A stretch of 64,000 nucleotides of DNA, taken from positions 1 to 64,000 of the forward strand of contig JODI01000058.1 in the NCBI GenBank assembly GCA_000720805.1, read 5' to 3'. The notes beneath the pieces are model-generated. The model was given only the letters and a program-made list of their open reading frames with translations. It was not told the DNA's origin and did not search any database. This document shows positions 9,611 to 18,128 of this stretch, one piece after another. The translations under genes were made by a program, and so were the position numbers. This DNA is from Streptomyces violaceoruber (lineage in GTDB: Bacteria > Actinomycetota > Actinomycetes > Streptomycetales > Streptomycetaceae). The stretch's first letter is position 1. Each line of letters starts with the position of its first letter.

Positions 9611-9735
9611 CGCCTGTTCCTCACGTCGTCCCCGCGACGCACCTTCCCCGTGCCGCGGGCGGTTGAGGAGACATACGCAGGCGCGGACGGCGGCGTTCAC
9701 CGATTCGCCGCCCGCATCGGGGGCACTACTTCCTT

Positions 9736-10560
9736 GTGGTCATCCCCGTCCATGACGTGAACCCGGTGCGCCGCACCCCCGTGGTGACGTACGCGCTGAT
9801 CGCCGCCAACGTCCTCGTGTTCCTCTTCACGCCCGGCCTGGCCGGTTCCGTGACCGGGGACAGCAGCCTGTCCCAGTTGTGCCACCTCCAGGCGTTCCTG
9901 GACCACTACGCGGCCGTGCCACAGGAGTTGATCCACCATCAGATGCCGCGGCTGGTCCCGACGGGCGACGTCGGCGTGGGCGCCCGGGGCGCGGGCTGCG
10001 TGGTCGGACCGCCGGGCTACGACAAGTCCCCACCGCTGTCCGTGTTCACCGCGATGTTCCTGCACGGCGGCTGGCTGCACCTGCTGGGGAACATGCTGTT
10101 CCTGCTGATCTTCGGGAACAACATCGAGGACCGCATGGGGCACGTGCGGTTCGCGCTGTTCTACGTCGCCTGCGGCTACGCGGCCTCGTACGGCTTCGCG
10201 CTCCTCAACGCCGACTCCTCGGACCCGCTGATCGGCGCGTCGGGGGCGATCGCGGGTGTCCTGGGCGCCTATCTGGTGCTGTATCCGAAGGCCAGGGTGT
10301 GGGTGCTGGTGCCGTTCCTGGTCTTCCTGCCGCTGAGGCTGCCGGCCTGGCTGGTGCTGGGCTTCTGGTTCGGGCTCCAGGCGGTGTACTCGTCCGGCGA
10401 GGGCGTCTCCGCCGCCGGCACGGTGGCGTACGCGGCGCATGTCGTCGGCTTCGTCGCGGGGATGCTGCTGGCCTGGCCGCTCAAACCGGGCACGCCCCCG
10501 CCGCCGGAGCCGCGCGGCCTGCTGTTCGGCAGGCGGGCGAGGCCCCGGCACACGTGGTGA
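9736..10560 (+). CDS. Rhomboid family intramembrane serine protease
   Basis: A 274-residue polytopic membrane protease. Signature features are HGGWLHLLGNMLFLLIFGNNIED (about 110-132, the helix 2 region with the conserved His and Asn), GASGAIAGVLGAYL with catalytic Ser169, and AYAAHVVGFVAGM with catalytic His235. The Ser-His dyad is therefore complete. About six to seven hydrophobic helices are visible. Between helices 1 and 2 there is a roughly 60-residue insertion containing Cys residues, longer than in GlpG. It starts at a GTG reading MVIPVHDVNPVRRTP, the common bacterial rhomboid N-terminus. Substrates cannot be inferred. It is tail-to-tail with hemE, the two stops being almost adjacent. 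Confidence 0.9.
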   Translation: MVIPVHDVNPVRRTPVVTYALIAANVLVFLFTPGLAGSVTGDSSLSQLCHLQAFLDHYAAVPQELIHHQMPRLVPTGDVGVGARGAGCVVGPPGYDKSPPLSVFTAMFLHGGWLHLLGNMLFLLIFGNNIEDRMGHVRFALFYVACGYAASYGFALLNADSSDPLIGASGAIAGVLGAYLVLYPKARVWVLVPFLVFLPLRLPAWLVLGFWFGLQAVYSSGEGVSAAGTVAYAAHVVGFVAGMLLAWPLKPGTPPPPEPRGLLFGRRARPRHTW

Positions 10561-10561
10561 G

Positions 10562-11653
10562 TCAGCGGGCGGTGCGCTCGTGGACGTACTCGACGAGGCG
10601 GGTCAGCGCGTCCGGGTCGGTGGACGGCATGACGCCGTGGCCGAGGTTGAAGACGTGGCCCTCCAGGCCCCTCGCCGTGTCGAGGACCTCGCGGGTCTTG
10701 GCCTCGACGGCCTCCGTGCCGGCGAACAGGACCGTCGGGTCCAGGTTGCCCTGGAGCGCCTTGCCGGGGCCGACGCGGCGGGCGGCCTCGTCGAGCGGGA
10801 CGCGCCAGTCGACGCCGACGACGTCCGCGCCGGCCTCGCCCATCAGCTTCAGCAGTTCACCGGTGCCGACGCCGAAGTGGATGCGCGGGACGCCGTACGG
10901 CTCCACCGCGCGGAACACCTTCGCCGAGGCGGGCAGCACCGAGCGGCGGTAGTCGGCCGGGGCGAGCGCGCCGGCCCACGAGTCGAAGAGCTGGACAGCG
11001 CTCGCGCCCGCCTCGATCTGGACCTTCAGGAAGGCGGCCGTGATCTCCGCGAGCCGGTCGAGCAGGTCGGCCCACAGTTCGGGGTCGCCGTACATCATCG
11101 CCTTGGCGTTCTCGTACGTGCGCGACGGGCCGCCCTCGACGAGATAGCTCGCGAGGGTGAACGGGGCGCCGGCGAAACCGATGAGGGGGGTTGACCCGAG
11201 CTCGGCGGTCAGCAGGCCGATGGCCTCGGTGACGTAGGAGACGTCCTCGGGGGTGAGGTCCCGGAGCTGGGCGAGGTCCGCGCGGGTGCGGATCGGGTGC
11301 GCGACGACCGGGCCGACGCCGGGCTTGATGTCGAGGTCGACGCCGATGGCCTTGAGCGGGACGACGATGTCGCTGAAGTAGATCGCCGCGTCCACGCCGT
11401 GCCGACGCACCGGCTGCAGCGTGATCTCGGTGACCAGATCGGGCCGCATGCAGGAGTCGAGCATCCCGATGCCCTCGCGGACCTTGCGGTACTCCGGCAG
11501 CGAGCGCCCGGCCTGTCGCATGAACCACACGGGCGTGTGCGGCACGGGCTCGCGGCGGCAGGCCCTGAGGAAGGCGGAATCCCTGACTGCGTCGGACGCG
11601 GCGGCCGGCGGCTGCGTCGACCGCGGGCTGGCGGGGCTCTCGTTGGCACTCAC
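10562..11653 (-). CDS. hemE: Uroporphyrinogen decarboxylase
   Basis: A 363-residue enzyme that removes the four acetate carboxyls of uroporphyrinogen III to give coproporphyrinogen III, feeding the HemY and HemQ reactions encoded nearby. Diagnostic motifs are [16 protein letters not shown] (about 41-56, the substrate-binding signature), [18 protein letters not shown] with the catalytic-site Asp, [17 protein letters not shown] and [13 protein letters not shown] near the C-terminus. The chosen GTG gives a 25-residue N-terminal extension before the conserved core; the ribosome-binding site is weak. It is divergent from the DUF3000 gene with roughly 108 bases between starts. Confidence 0.95.
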   Translation of the reverse strand: MSANESPASPRSTQPPAAASDAVRDSAFLRACRREPVPHTPVWFMRQAGRSLPEYRKVREGIGMLDSCMRPDLVTEITLQPVRRHGVDAAIYFSDIVVPLKAIGVDLDIKPGVGPVVAHPIRTRADLAQLRDLTPEDVSYVTEAIGLLTAELGSTPLIGFAGAPFTLASYLVEGGPSRTYENAKAMMYGDPELWADLLDRLAEITAAFLKVQIEAGASAVQLFDSWAGALAPADYRRSVLPASAKVFRAVEPYGVPRIHFGVGTGELLKLMGEAGADVVGVDWRVPLDEAARRVGPGKALQGNLDPTVLFAGTEAVEAKTREVLDTARGLEGHVFNLGHGVMPSTDPDALTRLVEYVHERTAR

Positions 11654-11761
11654 GGGGCAAGTCTCGCACGGCCCCGGAGCCGGCCCCGACGGCAACCCCG
11701 ACGCCCGGCAACAGGGTGTCTCTCCCTGCACGACGCGCCCGTTCCCCTTAATCTTCCCCGC

Positions 11762-12439
11762 ATGGCTGCGGCTCAGGGACGACTGTCGGACGGCGCTGGC
11801 GGAATGGACGAGGCGAAGGGCACCGAGGAGGGCAAAGGGCACGAGGACACGGCGGCTCCGCTGCCCTTCCGGGCGGCCGTGGAGGCGCTGAGAGCCGCGC
11901 GGCTGCGGCCGCAGGTCGAGGTGGAGCCGACCCGGGCACCACAGCGGCTCGCCCCGCACGCGTACGCGCTGGAGGCGACGGTAGTCGACGGCGACCAGGA
12001 CCTCGCCGACGGCCGGCTGGTGCTGCTGCACGACCCGGACGGGCACGACGCCTGGCGGGGCACCTTCCGGCTGGTGACGCTGGTGCGTGCGGAGCTGGAG
12101 CCGGAGATGGCCGCCGATCCGCTGCTGCCCGACGTCTGCTGGTCCTGGCTCACCGGGGCGCTCTCCGCGCGCGGGCTGGCGTTCGGCGAGCCGAGCGGCA
12201 CCGTCACGCGGGCCGGCTCCCACTACTTCGGAGGGCTGTCCGAACGCCCGGCGGCCTCGCAGATCGAGATCCGTGCCTCCTGGACGCCCCGGGAGGGCCG
12301 GGGCGGGGTACCGGACACCGCGGCGCACCTGGCCGCCTGGTGCGATCTGCTGGCCCAGGTCGCGGGTCTGCCGCCGGCCGGGCCGGGCGACGCGTCGGTG
12401 GTCACGCTGCCGCAGCGCCGGGGTCCGCAGTCACGCTGA
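11762..12439 (+). CDS. DUF3000 family protein
   Basis: A 225-residue soluble protein found across actinomycetes immediately beside hemE and RNase D, as here. The first 30 residues are Gly/Glu-rich; the conserved core runs [69 protein letters not shown] and ends with SWTPREGR and [12 protein letters not shown]. No catalytic motif or membrane segment is apparent and no function is known. The leader is very short on purine-rich sequence, so the mRNA could be near-leaderless. Confidence 0.8.
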   Translation: MAAAQGRLSDGAGGMDEAKGTEEGKGHEDTAAPLPFRAAVEALRAARLRPQVEVEPTRAPQRLAPHAYALEATVVDGDQDLADGRLVLLHDPDGHDAWRGTFRLVTLVRAELEPEMAADPLLPDVCWSWLTGALSARGLAFGEPSGTVTRAGSHYFGGLSERPAASQIEIRASWTPREGRGGVPDTAAHLAAWCDLLAQVAGLPPAGPGDASVVTLPQRRGPQSR

Positions 12440-12484
12440 GTTCCGCGGAGGGGTGACGATCGACGGTTCCTTTGTCATCACTTT

Positions 12485-12516
12485 GTCGATACGGCCACTT
12501 TCGGCCGCGTATCGAC
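12485..12516 (+). terminator. Hairpin downstream of the DUF3000 gene
   Basis: Inverted repeat GTCGATAC-GGCC ... GGCC-GC-GTATCGAC with a 6-base loop and a two-base bulge, 45 bases past the stop. It is a probable transcription terminator ahead of the response-regulator promoter. Confidence 0.5.
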
Positions 12517-12670
12517 GCAGAGCGAAGCCGTTCGATCTTCGGGTGATCGACCGCGTGTCCGAATTGCACAGATTGTTACTCACTAGATCGTGATCATTCT
12601 CTAAAGGCGAACGGGTTTGGTGCCGAAGACGACTGTGACCCGCCCCCGTCCCCCACCCCCAGGAGGCCTG

Positions 12671-13333
12671 GTGTCCGTTCTCCTCGAGCAGCCCGCAAGC
12701 CTGGTCGCCTACCGCCCGAACAAGCCGACCGCCATGGTGGTCGTGGCCGACCCCCGCGTCCGCTCCACCGTCACCCGCCACCTGTGGGCGCTCGGTGTGC
12801 GCGACGTCATCGAGGCCTCGTCCGTCGCGGAGGCTCGTCCCCGCATCGGCAACCCCCGCGACATCTGCGTCGCCGAAGTCCACCTGCCCGACGGCTCCGG
12901 CCTGACCCTCCTTTCCGAGACCCGTGCCGCGGGCTGGCCCAACGGTCTGGCCCTGTCCGCCGCCGACGACATCGGCGCCGTACGCAACGCGCTGGCCGGC
13001 GGAGTCAAGGGCTATGTCGTCACCGGCACCCGCACCAACCTCGGGCTCCCCACCCGACCCGGCGCCGCCCCCATCGGCGCCGCCGCCGCCCGTATGCACC
13101 GCCGCCCCCCGGGTGCCCCGAGCCACCCGGGCGGCTACCGAGAGCTCTCCGGCCGTGAGGTCGAGGTGCTGAGACTCGTCGCCGAAGGTCAGTCGAACAA
13201 GGCGATCGGCGTCTCGATGGGCCTGTCCGCCCTGACCGTCAAGAGCCACCTCGCCCGCATCGCCCGCAAGCTCGGCACCGGCGACCGCGCCGGGATGGTC
13301 GCGGTGGCCCTGCGCACCGGGATCATCCACTGA
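12671..13333 (+). CDS. LuxR-type response regulator with atypical receiver (Glu at phospho-site)
   Basis: A 220-residue DNA-binding regulator. The GTG was chosen because GGAGG lies seven bases upstream. Residues 20-120 are a receiver-like domain (TAMVVVADPRVRSTVTRHLWALGV). The expected phospho-acceptor aspartate is replaced by Glu69 in DICVAEVHLPDGSG, while the switch Ser (LALSAADD) and conserved Lys (GGVKGYVV) remain. Residues 155-215 form a NarL/LuxR helix-turn-helix: LSGREVEVLRLVAEGQSNKAIG followed by SALTVKSHLARIARKL. A Pro/Ala-rich linker separates them. No histidine kinase gene is adjacent. The Glu substitution suggests a constitutively active or ligand-controlled regulator rather than a classical two-component partner. 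Confidence 0.85.
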   Translation: MSVLLEQPASLVAYRPNKPTAMVVVADPRVRSTVTRHLWALGVRDVIEASSVAEARPRIGNPRDICVAEVHLPDGSGLTLLSETRAAGWPNGLALSAADDIGAVRNALAGGVKGYVVTGTRTNLGLPTRPGAAPIGAAAARMHRRPPGAPSHPGGYRELSGREVEVLRLVAEGQSNKAIGVSMGLSALTVKSHLARIARKLGTGDRAGMVAVALRTGIIH

Positions 13334-13441
13334 CCGACACCCTTCACGGACGTGAACCGGCTCGGCCGCCGGCCCTCGTCCACCTGTCCCACCCGTCATG
13401 AACCGGATCTTTCACCGAGCTGACTGGTTTACGACCCCCAG

Positions 13442-13475
13442 GCACCCGCCGACGGAACGTTCCGTCGGCGGGTGC
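13442..13475 (+). terminator. Perfect 34-bp palindromic hairpin between regulator and rnd
   Basis: CACCCGCCGACGGAAC is followed at once by its exact reverse complement, with one more G-C pair outside. It lies 109 bases after the response-regulator stop and 27 bases before rnd. It is the strongest inverted repeat seen in the first 15 kb and probably terminates transcription. Confidence 0.75.
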
Positions 13476-13501
13476 TGTCCATACACGGATACCCTTGACA
13501 G

Positions 13502-14806
13502 GTGACCGACGCCCAAGACACCGCAGCAGACGTTTCACTGCGAACCACCGGAGGCGCCCCTCCGGACGACGGCGGATCTTCTGTGACGGGGGCGCCGAAC
13601 TCCGAGCCCGGCCCTGAACCGATCCCGTTGCTGGAGCCCCGCGAGGGCATTCCACCGGTGATCGCCGACGAGGACGCCCTCGCGGAGGTGATCGCCGCCT
13701 TCGCCGCCGGCTCCGGCCCTGTCGCCGTCGACGCCGAGCGCGCGTCCGGCTACCGCTACGGCCAGCGCGCCTATCTGGTCCAGCTGCGCCGCGAGGGCGC
13801 GGGGACCGCACTGATCGACCCCGTGGCCTGTCCCGACCTCTCGGGCCTCGGTGAGGCCCTGTCGGGTGTGGAGTGGGTGCTGCACGCCGCCACGCAGGAC
13901 CTGCCCTGTCTGCGCGAGATAGGCATGGTGCCGACGCGGTTGTTCGACACCGAGCTGGCCGGACGGCTCGCCGGGTTCCCGCGGGTCGGCCTCGGCGCGA
14001 TGGTCGAGGGCGTGCTGGGCTTCGTCCTGGAGAAGGGCCACTCGGCCGTCGACTGGTCCACCCGCCCGCTGCCCGAGCCCTGGCTGCGCTACGCGGCCCT
14101 CGACGTGGAACTGCTCGTCGACCTGCGGGACGCGCTGGAGAAGGAGCTGGACCGGCAGGGCAAGCTGGAATGGGCCCAGCAGGAGTTCGACGCGATCGCC
14201 TCGGCGCCGCCGCCGGAGCCCCGCAAGGACCCCTGGCGGCGCACCTCCGGCATGCACAAGGTGCGCCGGCGCCGGCAGCTCGCGGTGGTGCGCGAGCTGT
14301 GGCAGACGCGGGACCGGATCGCCCAGCGACGGGACGTGTCGCCGGGCAAGGTGCTCTCGGACGCGGCGATCGTGGAGGCCGCGCTCTCCGTTCCGGCCAA
14401 CGCGCACGCGCTGGCCGCGTTGAGCGGCTTCGGCCACCGGATGGGACGCCGGCAGCTGGAGCAGTGGCAGGCGGCCGTGGAGCGGGCGAAGGCGCTGGCC
14501 GACGCGCAGCTGCCGCAGCCCGGGCAGCCGGTGACGGGACCGCCGCCGCCGCGGGCCTGGGCCGACAAGGACCCCGCGGCCGCGGCCCGGCTGACCGCGG
14601 CGCGGGCGGCGGTTTCGGCACTGGCCGAGCAGCTGAACATGCCGCAGGAGAACCTCGTCGCGCCCGACACGGTACGGCGGGTCTGCTGGGAGCCGCCCAC
14701 CGCTGTCACCGCGGAGTCGGTCGGGGCCGCGCTGGCGGGGTACGGGGCCAGGCCCTGGCAGGTGGAGCAGGTGACGCCGGTTCTGGTGGCCGCGCTGTCC
14801 GCCTAG
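13502..14806 (+). CDS. rnd: Ribonuclease D (DEDD exonuclease with HRDC domains)
   Basis: A 434-residue 3'-to-5' exoribonuclease. The exonuclease domain (about 45-215) shows Exo I as VAVDAERASGYRYGQRAYLVQL with Asp and Glu, Exo II as WVLHAATQDLPCL, and Exo III as WLRYAALDVELL with the DEDDy Tyr and Asp. An HRDC domain follows (about 250-330, TRDRIAQRRDVSPGKVLSDAAIVEAAL), then a second helical repeat. It trims stable RNA 3' ends. It starts at a GTG giving an acidic 40-residue leader typical of actinobacterial RNase D. The terminal TAG falls inside a CTAG tetranucleotide that also supplies the stop of the convergent permease gene. Confidence 0.9.
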   Translation: MTDAQDTAADVSLRTTGGAPPDDGGSSVTGAPNSEPGPEPIPLLEPREGIPPVIADEDALAEVIAAFAAGSGPVAVDAERASGYRYGQRAYLVQLRREGAGTALIDPVACPDLSGLGEALSGVEWVLHAATQDLPCLREIGMVPTRLFDTELAGRLAGFPRVGLGAMVEGVLGFVLEKGHSAVDWSTRPLPEPWLRYAALDVELLVDLRDALEKELDRQGKLEWAQQEFDAIASAPPPEPRKDPWRRTSGMHKVRRRRQLAVVRELWQTRDRIAQRRDVSPGKVLSDAAIVEAALSVPANAHALAALSGFGHRMGRRQLEQWQAAVERAKALADAQLPQPGQPVTGPPPPRAWADKDPAAAARLTAARAAVSALAEQLNMPQENLVAPDTVRRVCWEPPTAVTAESVGAALAGYGARPWQVEQVTPVLVAALSA

Positions 14807-15717
14807 GGCCCTTCTGATGGATCTCCGTGGGAGAAGGAGCGGCGTTCGGTGCGTGCGATCGCCGTGCGGCGTGGAGGGTCATGTGGCGGAGCCACCTGGC
14901 CCCGCATGAACCCGTTGTAGATGAACCGCTGCAGGCTCAGGAAGACGATCAGTGTCGGCAGGATCACCAGGACCGCTCCTGCCGAGATCGTCTCCCAGTG
15001 GGCCGCGTAGGGGCCCTTGAAGCGGAAAAGGGACGTCGAAATCACGCCAAGATCCTCTGACGGCATGTACAGGAACGGGATGTAGAAGTCGTTGTAGACG
15101 GTGATGCCCTTCACGATCACGACGGTCGCGATCGCCGGTTTGAGCAGGGGGAAGATGACCTTGCGGTAGATCGTGAAGGAATTGGCGCCGTCCAGGCGGG
15201 CCGCCTCGTCCAGGGAGATCGGGATGGACCGGACGAACTGCAGGAAGATGTAGATCGAGACGATGTCCGTGCCCATGTAGAGCACGATCGGCGCCCACAG
15301 CGAGTCGAACATCCCGAAGCTGTTCACGATCTGGAAGGTCGCCACCTGGGTGGTCACCCCGGGGACCAGCGCGGCGACCAGGAACAGCGCGACCACCAGT
15401 TTCTTGAAGCGGAACTGGAAGCGGTCGATGGCGTACGCCGTCATCGAGCCGATGAGGACCGTACCGCCGACGGAGACCAGCAGGATGACGGCGGTGTTGC
15501 CGAACGCCGCCAGCATCTCGCCACCCTGGAACGCCGACACGTAGTTGTGGAAGTTGAACGGGTCGTCGGGGAGCGAGAGGGCTCCGCCGCCGTCCGCCAT
15601 CTCCGTGTCGGTCTTGAGGGACGTCAGCAGGACGACCCCGAGCGGCAGCAGGACCACCAGCGTGGCGGCGATCAGCGACAGGTACACGAGGGTGCGGGCC
15701 ACGGCACGGCGTGTCAT
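14803..15717 (-). CDS. Carbohydrate ABC transporter permease (MalG type)
   Basis: A 304-residue inner-membrane component with six predicted helices. The EAA loop that contacts the ATPase reads SLDEAARLDGANSFTIYRKVIFPLLKPA (about 180-207). It pairs with the upstream-encoded MalF-type permease, which it overlaps by four bases (ATGA), and with the lipoprotein encoded first. No ATPase is encoded here; Streptomyces CUT1 systems commonly share MsiK. The protein has an unusual 30-residue hydrophilic extension after the normal end (FIYNGFMRGQV), rich in Arg/Pro/Ser. This reads on until a TAG shared with rnd, as if the original stop were lost. Confidence 0.85.
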   Translation of the reverse strand: MTRRAVARTLVYLSLIAATLVVLLPLGVVLLTSLKTDTEMADGGGALSLPDDPFNFHNYVSAFQGGEMLAAFGNTAVILLVSVGGTVLIGSMTAYAIDRFQFRFKKLVVALFLVAALVPGVTTQVATFQIVNSFGMFDSLWAPIVLYMGTDIVSIYIFLQFVRSIPISLDEAARLDGANSFTIYRKVIFPLLKPAIATVVIVKGITVYNDFYIPFLYMPSEDLGVISTSLFRFKGPYAAHWETISAGAVLVILPTLIVFLSLQRFIYNGFMRGQVAPPHDPPRRTAIARTERRSFSHGDPSEGP

Positions 15718-16664
15718 ACGAGGTCCACCTTGTCGTCGGGGACGAGGCGCCGCTGCACCCAGGTCACCAGCAGGATGATCAGCAGCAGCACGATCGCGGC
15801 CGCCGAGGCGAGCCCCGTCTTGTTGAACCGGAAGGCCAGGTTCAGCGTCTGGATCACGAAGGTCTCGGTGCCGGTCGCCCCGCCGGTCATGATGTACGGG
15901 ATCTCGAAGGCGGACAGCGAGCCGGAGATCGACAGGATCACCGTCAGGGTGACCACGGGCTTGATGCCGGGCGCGATGATGTACCGGAACTGGTGCCAGC
16001 GGCCCGCTCCGTCCAGTTCCGCGGCCTCGTACAGCTCCCCCGGGATGGACTGGATCGCGCCGAGGAACAGGACGAAGTTCACGCCCATGTAGCGCCAGAC
16101 CGAGACACCCGCCAGCGAGGTGTTCGCGGAGACCGGGGTGCCGAGCCAGGCGTGGTCGACGTGGACGCCCAACAGGTTCAGCACCGAGTCGAGGGTGCCG
16201 CCGTCCTGGAAGAAGTAGAGGAAGACGAAGCCGATCGCCACCCCGTTGATCAGGTACGGGAAGAACAGCACGCCCTTGAAGAAGTTCCGGAAGCGGACGT
16301 CGAAGCTGAGGATCGTCGCGAAGTAGAGCGCGGCGGCGATCTGGAAGGCCGAGGCGGCCAGGTAGTAGCCGCTGACGAAGAAGACCTGGAAGAGGTCCTT
16401 GCGTGTGAACAGCTCCGTGTAGTTGCCGACGCCCGTGTAGTGCAGTTCCGGGCTCACGCCGTCCCAGTCGGTGAAGCTGTACGCGACCATGTTGGCGATC
16501 GGCGCGTAGGTGAAGGTGATCAGCAGGGCGAGCGGGGCGATCAGGAACAGCCAGGGGGTCAGGCCCCGCCACCCGCGGCGCCGGCGGGTGGCGGGGGCCG
16601 GGGCGGGTGCGGGTGCCGCCCCCGCCCCGGCCCGGAAGGCCGTCTTCTCGGTGATGTCCGTCAT
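15714..16664 (-). CDS. Carbohydrate ABC transporter permease (MalF type)
   Basis: A 316-residue permease. A low-complexity Ala/Pro stretch and an Arg cluster (residues 13-33) precede the first helix (LTPWLFLIAPLALLITFTYAP). Periplasmic-side motif YSFTDWDGVSPELHYTGVGNY and the EAA loop ELYEAAELDGAGRWHQFRYIIAPGI (about 218-242) are typical of CUT1 sugar importers. Its start overlaps the stop of the binding-protein gene by one base (TGATG), and its stop overlaps the next permease, so the three are translationally coupled. The locus next to a beta-mannosidase suggests manno-oligosaccharide or N-glycan-derived substrates; this is inference. Confidence 0.85.
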   Translation of the reverse strand: MTDITEKTAFRAGAGAAPAPAPAPATRRRRGWRGLTPWLFLIAPLALLITFTYAPIANMVAYSFTDWDGVSPELHYTGVGNYTELFTRKDLFQVFFVSGYYLAASAFQIAAALYFATILSFDVRFRNFFKGVLFFPYLINGVAIGFVFLYFFQDGGTLDSVLNLLGVHVDHAWLGTPVSANTSLAGVSVWRYMGVNFVLFLGAIQSIPGELYEAAELDGAGRWHQFRYIIAPGIKPVVTLTVILSISGSLSAFEIPYIMTGGATGTETFVIQTLNLAFRFNKTGLASAAAIVLLLIILLVTWVQRRLVPDDKVDLV

Positions 16665-17977
16665 CAGGACCCCGCGGTCTTCCGTGCCTCGGTCCAGCGC
16701 TTGCTGAGGTCGGCGAGGAAGCCGTCGAGGTCGCCCTTGCGGGCGCCGCGGGCGAGGTCGACGAGGTTCTGGCGGTACTCGGGGGCGTAGATGCCGATTT
16801 CGGACTGGTTGTCGATGTTCTTGACCTGGGCGCCCTTGCTGTCGTCCACCTCGATGAACTTCACGCCCGCGTCCTCGTACGGCTTCATGACCTCGGGCAG
16901 CGGGGCGTTCTTGAGCGGGGAGATGGCGAGGTTGTCCTTCGCGTAGGTCGACTTGTCGGTGAACCAGTCGATCCAGGCGCGGGCCGCTTCCTTGTGTGGG
17001 GAGTGGACGTTGACGGCCTGGTTGTAGTCGGGGCTGACGACGGCGCAGAACTTGCCGTCCACCTGGGCCGGGAAGGGCATGAAGCCGATGTCGTCCGGGT
17101 TCACGCCGGCCTTCTTGGCGGCGTCCTGGAACTGGACGATCGCCCAGGTGCCCAGCCACTGGGTGGCGATCTCGCCCTTCGCCGTCCGGGGCTTGGACTC
17201 CTCCCAGTTGCTGGTCGTCGGGTCCTTCTCGATCAGGCCCGACTTCACGGTGTCGTACAGCAGGGTGTCGCCCACCCGCAGGTCGGCGCCCTGCGCCCAC
17301 GGGTCGCCCGCGGCGAGCTTGCCGGTCGCCTTCGGGTCGCAGTGGACCGAGCCGTTGACGTACGTCCAGGACGTGAGCGTCCAGCCGGCCGCGAAGTTGG
17401 TGTAGTACGGGATCGCGTCCGTCTTGGCCTTGATGGCCTTGAGGTCCTGGAGGAACTGGGCCGGGGTGGTGGGCCAGTCGGTGACCCCGGACTCCTTCCA
17501 GACCCGTTTGTTGTAGACGAACCCCGGGCTCACGCCGACCGGGCTCTGTCCGTAGACCTTGCCGTCGACGGTGGTGAAGTCGGTGAAGCGGTACTTCTTG
17601 GAGCGCTCCTCCTGGGTGCCCAGCGAGGCGAAGAACTTCGGGTAGTCGTCCTTCTTGATCACCGCAGGGATCAGCAGGACGTCGCCGTAGTTCTCCGTGT
17701 TCATCCGGATCTTGACCTCGGCCTCGTAGTTCGTGAGGGCCTCGAACTCGACCTTGACCTTCGGATAGGTCTTGTTGAACTGAGCGGCGTACTTCTTCAT
17801 CGTGCCGTCCTGCACCAGGTCCGTGCGGACGGTGAGGACCTTGATGGTGCCGGTGACCTTCGACGGGTCGTCGGCCGCCTTGGCGTCGGCGCCCTTCGAA
17901 CTGCCTCCGGTGCCGGTGCAGCCCGGGACGAGCAGGGCGGCTCCGACGACCATGGCGAGGATGTGACGGCGGTTCAT
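16664..17977 (-). CDS. Sugar-binding lipoprotein of mannoside ABC transporter
   Basis: A 437-residue extracellular solute-binding protein (family 1). The lipoprotein signal MNRRHILAMVVGAALLVPGC ends in the lipidated Cys. The mature protein begins with a Gly/Ser linker and IKVLTVRTDLVQDGTMKKYAAQFNKTYPKVKVEFE, the usual first lobe. Aromatic residues expected for sugar stacking (GWTLTSWTY, WLGTWAIVQF) are present. Two ATGs are possible; the second was chosen because GGAG lies nine bases upstream, against only three for the first (17983). It is divergent from the beta-mannosidase, sharing a 150-base promoter region that contains two LacI-type inverted repeats. Confidence 0.85.
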   Translation of the reverse strand: MNRRHILAMVVGAALLVPGCTGTGGSSKGADAKAADDPSKVTGTIKVLTVRTDLVQDGTMKKYAAQFNKTYPKVKVEFEALTNYEAEVKIRMNTENYGDVLLIPAVIKKDDYPKFFASLGTQEERSKKYRFTDFTTVDGKVYGQSPVGVSPGFVYNKRVWKESGVTDWPTTPAQFLQDLKAIKAKTDAIPYYTNFAAGWTLTSWTYVNGSVHCDPKATGKLAAGDPWAQGADLRVGDTLLYDTVKSGLIEKDPTTSNWEESKPRTAKGEIATQWLGTWAIVQFQDAAKKAGVNPDDIGFMPFPAQVDGKFCAVVSPDYNQAVNVHSPHKEAARAWIDWFTDKSTYAKDNLAISPLKNAPLPEVMKPYEDAGVKFIEVDDSKGAQVKNIDNQSEIGIYAPEYRQNLVDLARGARKGDLDGFLADLSKRWTEARKTAGS

Positions 17978-18037
17978 GTGCATCAGCTCCGTTCACGGGA
18001 CGGACGAGCACGTGCGGGTTGGCTGGTTCCGAACTCT

Positions 18038-18062
18038 GACAACGTTTTCTTAACCGGTAAAG
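18038..18062. promoter_or_regulatory. Two adjacent LacI-type operator candidates
   Basis: GACAACGTTTTC (18038-18049) and CTTAACCGGTAAAG (18049-18062) are near-perfect inverted repeats with the central CG typical of LacI-family operators. They lie between the divergent lipoprotein and beta-mannosidase genes. The first shares the 11 bases CTGACAACGTT with the perfect palindrome upstream of the GH92 gene at 51369. The likely binder is the LacI protein encoded at 20507. Confidence 0.65.
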
Positions 18063-18128
18063 TCTCTATCTCGCCAACGATGCACGGTTGTTCTCCCCGT
18101 CTTGGGGTTGATCGGTTTAGGAGTGTGC

